In this document: positions 24,906 through 36,700 of the stretch, piece after piece
Numbering within the stretch: the first letter of the stretch is position 1
Layout of the letters: each line of letters begins with the position of its first letter
Program-made: the position numbers and the translations under genes
Assembly (NCBI RefSeq): GCF_019703515.2
Contig: NC_059349.1
Span: 27,152,744 to 27,216,743 of the forward strand
DNA: 64,000 nucleotides
From: Myxocyprinus asiaticus
Lineage: Eukaryota > Chordata > Actinopteri > Cypriniformes > Catostomidae
Direction: 5' to 3'
The notes under the pieces: generated by a model
What the model was told of the DNA's origin: nothing
Seen by the model: the letters and a program-made list of their open reading frames with translations, nothing else
The model's database searches: none

Positions 24906-26300
24906 TTAATGTGGAGGCATGCCTTGTCCAAAGCAGCTGCAGAGCTTTACAAAGCAAGAAAATGCCCCTGTGTCTTTCAGTATGTTCTAATGAGAACAAT
25001 GTTGTGCTTTTAGTTACAGATGGTTCACAGAACCAACTTTCTTGTTGCAACCCAGCTCAATTATTTGCATTCCACAAGCTGGGAATTAGTCCGAACAGAC
25101 CCATTTCCAAAAGGGTCACCGGCATTGAGCCTTGTACTAGGCCAAAAGGGAACAGTTTGTGGTACAGTGTCCGTCTGACCATTCCCTCAACGTTTGTTTA
25201 TTTTTCTTTGTTCCCTTTTTTGTGCCCATCTAAACTAAGAAAGCTGGTTGGCATGTGACAGGAGGCACTGGACAAGTGAGGGAGAGAGAGACAGACAGAG
25301 TGAGAGAGATGGAGACTGGCTGTACTGCACGCCTCGCTGCCCAGACTGCCCAAAATTTAATTAGTCTGTGTGATATTTATGCATAAATAAAAGTGGGAGC
25401 TGCCATATTTGCTTAGCCTTCTAGCCCACACATCTCTTAACTTGTTACAGCTTAACCAGAGACACAGACATGTTGTGCTTCCATACACACTCAGACAGCT
25501 GTGTTGTTTAAAACCCTTACCGACCGTAAGTTGTAAGGATTTCTTTATCACCTGTGACGAGTTCCCGTAGCTCCAAACCACTGAATAGTTCCAGAACATT
25601 GCGTTCCATTATTGGAATCTGGAACCTTCCATGTCTCTGTTAATTTTTATGTGTGCATCATACTGTGGGAGAAGAATGTTTTGGATGTGGCTAGTCCATA
25701 TTTTGTATCATGTGATGAGGTTGTTAGTGAGTTGTGTTGTCCCAGGATAACATTTGGATGTGTAGTGTTGGCACAATGCATTGTACATCAGTTGAAAAGT
25801 GTGTGTGTTCGTGAGAGCTTCTAACTTCATTAGGCTCCAGATGAGTTGTGTTAGCGTGGTCGGTTGTGCAATCATGACCCACAGCTGGCCCTTTCCGCCA
25901 GGCTGACAGGAAACAGGAAAGTTGGGGTGTGCATGACCAATTTATTTTTTTGCTGGACCGAACTGCTGTGGCAAATCACCCACCATGTGAACTGGCTGAG
26001 TACAGTGTAGGCATATATGCATGCATAATATGTAGGGTGGCCCTAACACTTAAACATTTATAAATGTCTTTTATAACCAAATATCAAACCATGTGACATT
26101 TAAAGAGATATAGCATGACACAGTTTGCAAGCAAAACATTTTACTAAAAGAGGTTTGTTAGGTTTTAAATTGTATAAATATATTATTCAAAATTAAGACA
26201 AAGCATTTGGACCCTTTCTGTTTGTCAAGCTTAGTGGAACAGTTAATGTGATGAACTACTCCTGTGGTTACTCTGCTAGTATACCTGAGCGAACTTGAGG
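24906..26300. other. intron 1, unassigned
   Basis: Contains a purine-rich GAGAGAGA/GACAGACAGA tract at 25279-25312. A 115-codon ORF at 24911-25258 is unrecognised and probably chance. Confidence 0.4.
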
Positions 26301-27514
26301 CAGGGGCCGAAATTAACTTTTTAGCCTACCAGCCCAAAAAATTACCAGCCAATCAGATTTCTTGCTGGCCAATTAATTTTTTATTGTTTTATTGCATTTT
26401 AAATGTGGATTTGACAGACATGAGAGACAAATAAAAAGAATACTGTATTAATGTTGAAAAGTGAGCTGCTTTTTTAAAGAATTTGACAGTTTTGTTGTTT
26501 ATGAATTAGTTAAATGCCTGGAAGTTATATAACACGGTAACCGTTCTTTGGTTATTTTGAGTGAGTCATTTAATTCAGTCAGATTTATTCAGTCAGCTCT
26601 GACTTATAAGTCTTATTAATTTACTAACAAGAGCCGGCTCAAGAGTCATTCGGTCGGCTGTCGGTTAACACTGGTAGCACTGTAGTTGTTGATTCTCTAA
26701 AAAAGATTTGGCTCAAAGAGTCATTTGTTTGGGGATCGGATTACACTGGTCCCGCATTATCTTTCGCACTGTAGATTTAAAAGAACTGGCTCAAAAGAGT
26801 CATATGTTTGGGAATCGAACTACACTGGTTGCGCTTTGTCTCATGCTGTTGATTCAATAGCAGTGTTGCAGTGCTGCAAAACACTGACCACATTCACTTG
26901 CACTTAAGAATTGTTTTATTTCAGAGTTTTTGCAGAAAGGGCCGTTCTGAAACGTCATGTAAATGAGAATGCCGATTTCCTTACACCGTTTATGGGATTA
27001 GGAGAAAGTGGTTTAACACACCTAGGCTTCTCCTCCAGAATGGCTTAATATGACCATGAAAACAGATAAGCACCATTCTTATCGGTGTTTGAAGAGTGCA
27101 CGTGTGTGTACGGACCGAATAACAAACGGCATAGGATGGAGGCCAACAAGTCAATACAGTGGAAATTAAAATTTACTCTCACATCCACTTGAAATCTGAG
27201 TCTGAGTCTTTCCTTCACGATGGCATGAATCGTCCTGAACGTTGCCTTTATCTTGCTTCTAGATATGCTAACTGAGGCTATCGGAGCCAGAAACTAGCTA
27301 AAGGGCCATTCTTTCTAAACACCTGCAACCTTGCTGACTGTTGTCCAACAAAACCCCTAGAGGACAAAAATGGAACATTACTTTTAGAAGCTGACAAGTA
27401 CATTAATAGAAAGGAAAAAGCAACCACCAAACTGGCAGGTGACACTTCGAAATCCAAAATAGTCAAATAGAAATTGTACCCGCATTTGCCACTTGTCATT
27501 AATTTCTGACCCTG
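26301..27514. mobile_element. hAT-type non-autonomous element, 1.2 kb, perfect 8-bp duplication
   Basis: Left end CAGGGGCCGAAATTAACTTT and right end GTCATTAATTTCTGACCCTG are inverted. ACTTGAGG flanks both sides exactly (26293-26300, 27515-27522). The interior carries a short minisatellite. No transposase. Confidence 0.9.
26636..26865. repeat. minisatellite, three units of 74-78 bp inside the hAT element
   Basis: Units begin GGCTCAAGAGTCATT (26636), GGCTCAAAGAGTCATTTG (26710) and GGCTCAAAAGAGTCATATG (26788). Each contains a RATCGRAYTACACTGGT-like block and ends near TTGATTC or AGATTT. Units are diverged, and no adjacent fourth unit is clear. Confidence 0.75.
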
Positions 27515-27522
27515 ACTTGAGG

Positions 27523-28454
27523 GGAACTGGCTTCATACATCCGTTGGTTAAAAAGTAACAATAAATGGCTCAGAAAAGTTAAGTTAGTTTTGAGAAAATC
27601 TCTAGCATTATTTGACTGCAGATGCCACTTGGTTTGATATTTTGTATCAAATTCAATGGCATTCAGACATTAAGCATCCGCTCGGAGCAGACTCGTGACT
27701 GTAGAACAGGAAGTGGCTCTGTGTGTTTTGCTCTGAATGTGAGCCAGTGATATTCATATCTGGTTAGTCAAAGCACTGCCCTTCATTCTTATATCCCCTG
27801 CTCCTTCATTCAAAAACGCCTTTCCTTTATATTTCTCCAGAGCTGCTTAGGCTTTCACCACAAGGTCTGGAGAATGAGTCTGTGCACCACAGGGAGACCG
27901 TAGCAAGAGGGAAGGAAAGACATAGGTAGACACAGCAAAACACAACAATCCAGTGAAGCCCTTAGCAACAACGCTAAACTGTTTCACACACGTTACCTAG
28001 GACTCTGTATTCCACTTGATGGATATAAGGAAGAAATGAGCACAACATCATTCCACACAAGGAAAAATAAAACATTTATGTGCCGTTTGTGGGTTTTGAT
28101 GCTGGTGGTAAGGGAGCTGTGGACCACCAACAGTACAAGTTGCCCACGGCAAGAAGATTCCTCGCCTCCCTCAAAGCACAAACCCCCTTTCAGCCACTAA
28201 GACACACCCACACAAAACACTCGAACAGTCTCTTTAAAAGCCAGCTTGCACACCTCCAGGCAGCTGTATTTTTTGCTAAAATAATGCAAAAAAAAAAAAA
28301 AATAAATAATATTCTTCAGGCTTGTCCATCAAATGCATGTTTAGATCCTCTATTGGTCTAACATCTTTTAATTTTGCAAATTAGCAGGTCAGAGTTCACC
28401 AAACTTGCATGTGAGAAAATGTGAGAAAAATGTGCATGTGAGAAAAAAACATAC
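27523..28454. other. intron 1, unassigned
   Basis: No gene recognised. An A-run of about 15 at 28288-28302. Confidence 0.4.
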
Positions 28455-28590
28455 TGGTTGACCAGCTCTACCAGCTAAGTTTTGCTGGTGAACCAATTGC
28501 TATGGTGGTCCACCTGCCAGTCTAGCACAAAACCAGCACTAACCAACATAAACCAGCCAAGACCAGCATGGAAGACCAGCATAATGTGAC
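28455..28590. repeat. ACCAGC/GCTGGT-rich block, copy 3
   Basis: GGTTGACCAGCTCTACCAGC, GCTGGTGAACCAATTGC, and then a run of ACCAGC/AACCAGC words to ACCAGCATGGAAGACCAGCA. Shortest of the four copies. Confidence 0.65.
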
Positions 28591-29239
28591 TGCATCTTAA
28601 GAGAGAAAAAGGGTACCATTCCCAAGGCAACCGGTGTGGTTTTCATCTTCCTTTAATCTAAATGCCAATCGGAGATATGAAGCTTGAGGACTCAGTGTTG
28701 TGAAAGCTGCAGAGGAAGCAGATTAAACAAAGTTGCATGTTTATGGATTTAATCAGAGGTTGTTTCTCAACAGCTTTAATGAGGTTTGTTAGTGCCAACT
28801 GGTTTGATTGAGTTGATTAGTTTATTTGAGGCCAGTTAAAAAAAAAAAAAAAAAACTTGAGAGAGAGAGAAGAGCTGGAGGAGAAGCAGTAGATGAATTT
28901 CAGGAGAATAGAAGGCAAGTAAAAGGATAATAATGGGGCCCATCAGTCCCCTAAAATAACAGTTTGTTTTGGACAAGGTGCTGTGCTGTCAGCCCATGGC
29001 ATGAGCTGTGTGGGTTTGCATGTGTTGGTCATTGTATGCAGGTTTGTGTGTCAGGCAAAAGTGAGTTCTGCAAACAGAGGTGCTTTCTTGTTTTGGAGCT
29101 GAGGGGGGAAATTACTGTGAGGTAATGAACACAATGAGCAGCCAGAAGGCCTGAATCTCATTCACCCATTCAATCATGGACCACCTCTACTATTATGACT
29201 TTTTGTTAAGTTGTAGAGAAAGCATGCATACATGCGTAT
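28591..29239. other. intron 1, unassigned
   Basis: A-run near 28838-28855 followed by GAGAGAGAGAGAAGAG. Nothing else recognised. Confidence 0.4.
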
Positions 29240-30356
29240 TAGTGGTTGACAGGTTAACGGCCAGGATGATTAATACATTGATATTTGGCATTTTGAGATT
29301 ATCTGTATTTGATCCGCTTGGCAGATTATTTGAAGTTTGAAGTTCAAATTGAGATACTTTTTAGTAAATGTTGTGTAAGTCAATGGCAATCAGTAACTGA
29401 AAACTATGATTTTTCGGTGACGTTTTCTTATTAAAAACTAGTTAGATCTTTAAAAAAAAAATGGAACAAAATAATTTTCATGACTTTCGCTTCTGTTAGT
29501 GGCTCTTGAATGTGCATGTTTTCACAGATGTTAGTACAGTCTTGTGAACTGCAAGACAAATCTTTCTGTATGTCCGACACGTGAGACTTAATTTACTAAG
29601 AGTAATTACTGAATGGTTGTAAATATGACATTGCGTATTAAAAGATAAACATCGAGTTTTGTTGTAATTTTTGTGGTGTTTTATAAATGTATAAGATGTT
29701 TTGCTAAAGTCTGTGTAAATACCTTTTCCAAGAATCTATTCTGTTAATATTTGAAATGATCTCATCATTAGGCAATTGCTGAGTAGGGCTTTCAAGAGGG
29801 CTGAAAAACTAAATTACATTTTTTTTTAACTTAAATATTTACAAAATTAAATTTGAATTTTGAAAACATAATTTCAGGTAGGGGAAAAGGTATCTGCAAG
29901 ACATCTGATTTTATTTTTAAATCGAGGTTGTCACCTATGCCCACAGTAGGGTGCAATGAATCAATGTAAACCAAACAACACCGTGTTATAGCAAAAAAAT
30001 GCATTTCATGATAAAATGAAATGATAAATCAGTTAAGCCACTTAATATTCTCAAATCCTAGGTAAAAAAAAAAGTAAAATGAGAGAAGAAACACTTAAAT
30101 AGATGGTTCTATGCAAACTTAGTGTTGCACAGTAGCCTATACTGGTGTACCATGGACTCAAGCTTTATAATACTGGAGGTATCACAGTGTTTTTCATTAA
30201 ATACAGTTGTATGTACATCCTTAATGCTAAAAGTGAGATGCTGAGACACCAGACAGAGCAACGGCCAAGACCTCAACCCAAGGGGCCGTTCACTCCGAAT
30301 ATGTACGCTAGACAGATATCTTTGAATGCACAATTTAGCATTTGGATGTGCATTTA

Positions 30357-31604
30357 CACTATATTGCCAAAAGTATTCACTCACCTGCCTTTAGACGCAT
30401 ATGAACTTAAGTGACATCCCATTCTTAATCCATAGGGTTTAATATGACGTCGGCCCACCCTTTGCAGCTATAACAGCTTCAACTCTTCTGGGAAGGCTTT
30501 CCACAAGGTTTAGGAGTGTGTTTATGGGAATTTTTGACCCTTCTTCCAGAAGCGCATTTGTGAGGTCAGACACTGATGTTGGACGAGAAGGCCTGGCTCG
30601 CAGTCTTCGCTCGAATTCATCCCAAAGGTGCTCTATCGGGTTGAGGTCAGGACTCTGTGCAGGCCAGTCAAGTTCTTCCACACCAAACTCGCTCATCCAT
30701 GTCTTTATGGACCTTGCTTTGTGCACTGGTGCGCAGTCATGTTGGAACAGGAAGGGGCCATCCCCAAACTGTTCCCACAAAGTTGGGAGCATGGAATTGT
30801 CCAAAATCTCTTGGTATGCTGAAGCATTCAGAGTTCCTTTCACTGGAACTAAGGGGCCAAGCCCAGCTCCTGAAAAACAACCCCACACCATAATCCCCCC
30901 TCCACCAAACTTCACAGTTGGCACAATGCAGTCAGACAAGTACCATTCTCCTGGCAACCGCCAAACCCAGACTCATCTATCAGATTGCCAGATGGAGAAG
31001 CATGATTCATCACTCCAGAGAACGCGTCTCCACTGCTCTAGAGTCCAGTGGCGGCGTGCTTTACACCACTGCATCCGACGCTTTGCATTGCACTTGGTGA
31101 TGTATGGCTTGGATGCAGCTGCTCGGCCATGGAAACCCATTCCATGAAGCTCTCTACGCACTGTTCTTGAGCTAATCTGAAGGCCACATGAACTTTGGAG
31201 GTCTGTAGCGATTGACTCTGCAGAAAGTTGGCGACCTCTGCGCACTATGCGCCTCAGCATCCGCTGACCCCGCTCTGTCATTTTACGTGGTCTACCACTT
31301 CGTGGCTGAGTTGCTGTCATTCCCAATCGCTTCCACTTTGTTATAATACCACTGACAGTTGACTGTGGAATATTTAGTAGCGAGGAAATTTCACGACTGG
31401 ACTTGTTGCACAGGTGGCATCCTATCACAGTACCATGCTGGAATTCACTGAGCTCCTGAGAGCGGCCCATTCTTTCACAAATGTTTGTAGAAGCAGTCTG
31501 CATGCCTAGGTGCTTCATTTTATACACCTGTGGCCATGGAAGTGATTGGAACACCTGAATTCAATTATTTGGATGGGTGAGCGAATACTTTTGGCAATAT
31601 AGTG
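30357..31604 (-). mobile_element. full-length Tc1-like transposon, 1.25 kb, intact termini
   Basis: Inverted termini CACTATATTGCCAAAAGTAT... agree at 28 of 29 positions (one A/G difference in CACTCACC/CGCTCACC). TA flanks both sides (30355-30356, 31605-31606), the Tc1/mariner target. It encodes one transposase on the minus strand. The near-identical termini and almost open transposase mark this as the youngest DNA transposon in the window. It lies inside the composite nest. Confidence 0.95.
30439..31554 (-). pseudogene. Tc1 transposase, near-intact, one in-frame TGA
   Basis: A cut-and-paste DDE transposase. The frame spans 371 codons, interrupted only by TGA at codon 194 (30973-30975). Residues 31-80 hold the paired-type helix-turn-helix (HLCNKSSREISSLLNIPQST), and GRPR (87-90) is the linker hook. 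Catalytic residues are visible: D182 (WSDES), D273 (FQHDCAPVH) and E308 ([12 protein letters not shown]), a DD34E spacing typical of Tc1. It ends GGPTSY. The stop sits where relatives carry Arg (CGA to TGA is the likely CpG change). The start could also be the Met before GRSQELSEF. Not functional as it stands unless read through. Confidence 0.93.
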
Positions 31605-31878
31605 TATCTTAAATTCGTAATATTTGAATTTAGAATTTTAATTTGACAGCCTTACTGATGAGTTTTTATTTCCAAATATTTATTTCTCAAAAGTACTAAT
31701 AAAATCGTAAATGAACACTTAAGGAACCAGAATCGTTCAGAGGAAATGTAATCGTTAAATTCCCTACGATTCTCATCACTAATGGAAACCCACTTTGGTC
31801 GACCACTAATCTTTATTTTTGTGGTTTGAGATCAATCTAATGATATGTTAAACTTCAGAGTGTACTTTTTTATATATT

Positions 31879-33698
31879 CACTCACTGAGCACTTTACTAG
31901 AAACACTACGGTCCTAATAAAGTGCCTAACATTGTCTTCTACTGTTTTAGCCCATCCTCCTCAAGGTTCAACATGTTGTGCATTCTAAGATACTATTCTG
32001 CTTACTACAATTGTACAGAGTGGTTACCCGAGTTACCGTAGCCTTTCTGTCAGCTCGAACCATTCTCCATTGACTAATCTCATCAACAAGGCGTTTCCAT
32101 CCGCAGATCTGTTGCTCATTGAATGCTTTTTGTTTTTGGCACCATTCTGAGTAAACTCTAGACCAGGGGTACTCAAAGTTCCAAGAGGTCCGGTCTCTAC
32201 ATTTTTCCCAGCAAAGGTCTGGATAATAATACGTAGCTTACAGTGTCGTATGGCTATGAAATTATATCATATATATTTTTGTATAGTTTTATAACTTGCC
32301 ACGTTGACAGCAATAGTACTTTTGTAAAAAAATTATAATTAAAAAAAAGTAATTCCTAAACAGTCAAAATAGTCTCTTCAAAACTGGGTAGAGATGAGGA
32401 TATTGGGGGCTCAAAGACAGCCAAAGTAGCGGGGTCTGAGGGATCTTCTACCAAAAGATTTCAATATTTATCAAGACTTCATCAGTCGATCTTGCACAAA
32501 GGATATGAAGGCACTTGGATATGGATATTGAAAGATAAGATCAACAGTCCAGTTTTTGTGTTTATATATTTTTACATTCAGAATATATGGGACATAGGAG
32601 GCCTTTTTACAGATAAAAAAAAAAACACTGTATGGGGGTTCAGGGGTGTCCACTGAATTGTTTTTTTTGTTTTTATATATATATAAATGTAAAAGTCTGA
32701 ATGGACCATTTTTATATTTTCCTTAAAATGAGAATCTACTATCAAACAAACAAACAATTCATATAACAACATTAAAATACTATTTGCTTAATTTAAGTAT
32801 AAATATGCTTTCCTTGCCACCCATGCCATGATGACATCTGATTAATTTTCACAAAATTAAAGCAAAAATCTGTTTATTATGAAAGGCTGATTAATAAAGC
32901 TTAATTTAGACAGAAAAAAACAAAACAAAAATTTTTTTATAGTCTAAAGGGGCCACGTTAACTTGTCCTGACACAACCCTGGCTTAGCTGAACCATCTGA
33001 ATCACACATCAGACAGATGAAGATAGTTTCACTTTGCTTCATTTTTGTTTTCTGCAGTGTGTTTAAGTGAAAGATGCCAGTATCTGTAGCATTGTCTCCG
33101 ATAATGTTGTTAAAATAACCACGCCTGCAACTACGTACAGTAAATTAGGCTTTATGCTGCACCTCTTTAGCAGGGAAAGAGGCAATGCATGGAGAGCAGG
33201 AATAAAAGGGGGAATAATCGCATGGCGCTGGACACGCTTTATTCTCACTAGTGCTGAGTGCGCTTTATTCCCGCTGTGCGCGTATACATGTATGCTTGCA
33301 CAATCACTTGGCCAGGTGTCAGATAACTACCATAAAGATTTAGATCTCGTCCGGATTGTATTGTCTTTCAGTCCAGATCCGGACCAGAGTCCGCCTATTG
33401 AGTACCCCCGCTCTAGACTGTTGTGCGTGAAAATCCCAGTAGATCAGCAGTTACAGAAATACTTAAACCAGCCCATCTGGCACCAACAATCATGCCACAT
33501 TCGAAATCACTGATATCAAATTTTTTCCCCATTACGATTGTTGATATGAAATTTAACTGAAGCCACTGAACCGTATCTGCATGATTTTATGCATTGCACT
33601 GCTGCCAAATGATTGGCTGATTAGATAATCACATGAATAAGTAGGTGTACAGGTGTTCCTAATAAAAAAAGTTCCTAATAAATTGCTGAGTCAGATGT
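31879..33698 (-). mobile_element. Tc1-derived MITE, copy A, split by a hAT insertion
   Basis: Left terminus CACTCACTGAGCACTTTACT, right terminus AGTTCCTAATAAATTGCTGA. Between them, in reverse, is the 5' part of a Tc1-like transposase gene (CATTGACTAATCTCATCAAC, TTTTTGGCACCATTCTGAGT), joined by an internal deletion straight to the distal terminus. The same deletion junction occurs in copy B at 53955-54949. The transposon was later split by the hAT element at 32164-33410. Confidence 0.85.
32164..33410. mobile_element. hAT-type non-autonomous element nested in Tc1 MITE
   Basis: Left end CAGGGGTACTCAAAGTTCC and right end ATTGAGTACCCCCG are inverted. CTCTAGAC is duplicated exactly at 32156-32163 and 33411-33418. 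Removing the element and one copy of the duplication rejoins the Tc1-derived sequence. Its target contains TCTAGA, centred on TA. A 148-codon frame at 33067 crosses the boundary and is not real. Confidence 0.93.
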
Positions 33699-34849
33699 GA
33701 ATGGAAGTTAAATGGAAAGATTGTTTTGCAGAATCAGGCCTCTGGGTGTAAGCTCAGCTGGTACTTTTTAGCCCAGGCAGGCAGATGAGGTGACACCTCT
33801 GTGAATTATCATCTTTTACATCCTCTGTTAGATTCAAGAGGCAGTCCTCAGTTTTCGCTTCCAGCAGCAAGCCTGGCCTCTTCACACAAGGCTGTCTCTC
33901 ATCCCACCACTTCCCTCAGCCTCAGCGAACAAGCACCCGATTGTTGCAGTCTATCCTTGAAGGAATTTTTCAATTTAACTTTTTATCGTATTTTGAAATC
34001 GACACCTTATTAATCAGACATTCTTTCGAAGAGGAGGAAACCTCAAGGATTTTTGCTGCGAGCACAGTCGGAACAGCCTTCACAAAGAAAATCCTTGGAA
34101 ATGACGGCAAGCATACTAAAGCCAGAACAAAACGGATCACTTCAAATAAACAGATAAAAATGGCTCCATAGTTGTATGAAATATTAAGCCGGCCTTTCTG
34201 TAAACACAGCCATTAAGCTTTCACAACCCATAACCATCTCATTGTAAGTTTCCATTGTAAGTTGGACAAATCCTAAAATAAATGCAGGCTTGGGTTTCAA
34301 TGGAAATCCTAATTATAGCATTCTGGGTGAGAGGCAGAAGCTTAGCATAGGCCCCATTAGATGCTAAAGCAGGAGGTATCCAGGCATCAAAGCAGCACAG
34401 CACGGGCCACTCATCTGGGCTAATCTCATCCTAACCGCTCAACTTTTCTCTTTTTGCTTTCTCTGTTTTGCCTCTCTCCCTCCATCTCTCTCCTAGCATC
34501 GGCCGGCCCTCAGCTCTTTGGGACTGTGGCTTGGCGGTTTTTAAAAGATCATTAATTATTTCTTGTTAGCTGTAGGGTTTGTCGCTGTGTGTGGCCATCT
34601 GTCTGTCTCTCTCTTTCTCTTTCTTCCTCTCTTGCTTTCATTCTTGAGTCTATGATGGTGCAATTCACAGTACCTGTTTAAAGTTACGACACTTTCAGAA
34701 GCCAACTTTTCTATCCATCTATTCTGACCTGCTGTCTTAAACCCTACATCATTATCTTTGACAATGTCAAATGTTTTTATTTCTTTTTGTCACTTTCTGT
34801 ATGTTTTTTGTTTTGCTTTGCTTGAAGTGAGAATCAGCTAGGATTTTCA
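33699..34849. promoter_or_regulatory. low-repeat intron block, candidate conserved non-coding DNA
   Basis: No mobile element ends are visible. The stretch around 34495-34610 (CATCGGCCGGCCCTCAG, AAGATCATTAATTATTTC) and 33950-34280 have mixed composition and homeodomain-like TAATTA. FNDC3B introns in other vertebrates are known for regulatory DNA. Assignment here is a guess without alignment. Confidence 0.2.
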
Positions 34850-35100
34850 ATAAATCATTCTTTTGTGTATTGCAATTGAAATGGTGATATTTTGCAATCT
34901 TTTACTAATTTTTAATTAATTTTAATTGGACTTTGGTGCTGTGTGCAAAAAGTGCTGAATGTCCTGCTGTACTCATTCATAGAGCTTTAGAAGTGTTGAG
35001 CAGTGTCAGTTAAAACCAACATAAAGGGAGTACATGGGTTCCAGCATTATCATTACACAATACACTTGCAGTCTAGCTTTACAGAGGATATGCAAAGGAA
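34850..35100. repeat. dispersed repeat shared with 43920-44175
   Basis: Shared words in the same orientation: ATTGGACTTTGGTGCTGTGT against ATTGGACTTCGGTGCTTTGT, AAGTGCTGAA, and TTGCAGTCTAGCTTTAC against TTGCAGTCTAGCTGTAC. Class unknown, no ends delimited. Confidence 0.7.
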
Positions 35101-35922
35101 TCCTTGCAAATGAAATATGTTAAAGACTATATAGACTACTGTTAGCTCGTTCCGAATTTGCATCATGGTTAAATGGAAGTATTGAGTGTTTGTAATGTTA
35201 ATGCTACTTTAGTTCTTATCACACATTTGCTCTGGGTCTCTGGTGGTCATTTATTTCTCACCAAAATATTATCTGAAAAATGCTACTTAAAATATAGATT
35301 CTTAATGTTACAATATAAATACAGTATCATGAGGTAAAACATTGAGATCTTTTGTCCTGTAATATCAAACTGCACAGACTGTAGTAATGGCAGTGTTGTT
35401 GTATAGGTCCTGCTGGGTCTCTGGTCCTGCTGGAATATCAGATGCAGAGATGGTCCATCATTCCCGATTGATCTTCCTGCATTCTCAGGCCAGAGCCACA
35501 CTCTGCATTTAGAGACCATGTGTCTAAGAGCCAGCATCATAAGAGAGGGACGGGATAGTGACTGGGCCTATAGGAGGTCACCATCTGTTTAATCTGTAAA
35601 TCCTTGTTTTGCCATGTCAATCTCAACTGATGCTCTGCATAAACAGAGCTTGAGGAGAGCTTAAAAGGTGCTGAATGATGGATGGAAAGTTAAACAGAGG
35701 AAGGATGAGAAGAAGGGAGATACAATAGAAGACAGAGGAAGCGTGGCTGGACCACAGCATGGGGAAGGAATCAGATTTCCACTCTGCTGGTGTCCACAAA
35801 CATTTATAATGTCTTCAGCTGGATTTTCACCTCTCATTTGACGTGGAGCAACAGCTGTCAAATAAAAGCTGTAGATTTTTGTTGCTGTATCTCTGTTTTG
35901 AAAACCACACTCACCCTAAATA
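35101..35922. other. intron 1, unassigned
   Basis: Purine-rich tract about 35690-35740. Nothing else recognised. Confidence 0.4.
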
Positions 35923-35926
35923 TTAA

Positions 35927-36452
35927 AGGAACAATCCGTGTTCAATACAAGTTAAGCTCAGTTGACAGCATTTGTGGCGTAATGTTGATATAACTAATGA
36001 AAAAAATTATTTAGACTTGTCCCTTCTTTAAACGCTCCAAAAATTAGCCTCATTCACTTCCATTGTATGTAAGTGCCTCACTGTAACCTCGATTTATGCT
36101 TTTTTTTTTAAAGGCAGAAATGTGAAGCTTATAATTTTATAATAGTACTAACATAAAGTCTTCTGTTAAAACTCATGTATTAACTGAGATGTAGTTGTAA
36201 ACCGTAATTTTTTTCCAGCGGATTACTACATTTCCGGGATTACAGGGTTTACAGCATTACGTTGTAATGGCACTGAAGTTGTAAAATTGGCTATAACTTA
36301 GAAAAGGTTATTACACTTATCACACTGATATTGTTTATGTCTTGTGGCGTAAAAGGAGGGACAAGTCAAAATGTAAAATTTGTATGCAATTGTTTTTTTT
36401 TAATTATGCCACAAATGCTGTCGATTGAGCTTAAGTTGTATTGAAAATTCCT
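35927..36452. mobile_element. TTAA-flanked MITE (piggyBac- or Kolobok-type), 526 bp
   Basis: Flanked by TTAA at 35923-35926 and 36453-36456. Long inverted termini: AGGAAC...TTCAATACAAGTTAAGCTCA...GACAGCATTTGTGGC at left, and GCCACAAATGCTGTCGATTG...CAATTCCTTT-like at right. A terminal fragment of the same family lies at 59728-59775. No coding capacity. Confidence 0.88.
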
Positions 36453-36539
36453 TTAAACTTCGATGCATAACTCATCCCACATTCTTTGTGCTACGGACAT
36501 TAATGGTGCCTCAAGTTGAGCGGATTGTTGAGAAGTGTG

Positions 36540-36700
36540 CAGAGGTGGAGAGTAACAAATTACAACTACTCTTGTTACAGTACTTTACAGTATATTTTTC
36601 AAATTTTCACATCATAGGACTTTTACTTGAGATGATTACAATTTTCAACGTTTACATTTATTTTAAGTACGAAAAAAATAATATTATGACACCGCATCCC
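36540..36700. repeat. end fragment of a CAGAGGTGG-terminus hAT-like repeat
   Basis: Starts CAGAGGTGGAGAGTAACAAA and continues with ACTACTCTTGTTACAG and TTTACTTGAGATG, a common fish repeat design. The opposite end is missing. Confidence 0.55.

Larger units (their letters stand above)
29240..31808. mobile_element. composite nest: outer hAT-like element enclosing older repeat and a Tc1
   Basis: Outer ends TAGTGGTTGACAGGTTAACG and TTTGGTCGACCACTA are inverted. The flanks ATGCGTAT and ATCTTTAT agree at only 5 of 8, so the boundary is tentative. Inside, ATTTTCATGACTTTCGCTTC (near 29475) and ATCGTTAAATTCCCTACGAT (near 31750) match the two ends of the family complete at 57061-57832. The intact Tc1 (30357-31604) interrupts this. 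Confidence 0.55.

Noticed and set aside
30518..31147. 209-codon + strand ORF, the longest in the window
   Set aside because: It lies antisense to the Tc1 transposase and reflects its codon structure. No domain of its own.
33067..33513. 148-codon + strand ORF
   Set aside because: Crosses from the hAT insertion into the Tc1 MITE, so it cannot be an ancestral gene. No recognisable domain.
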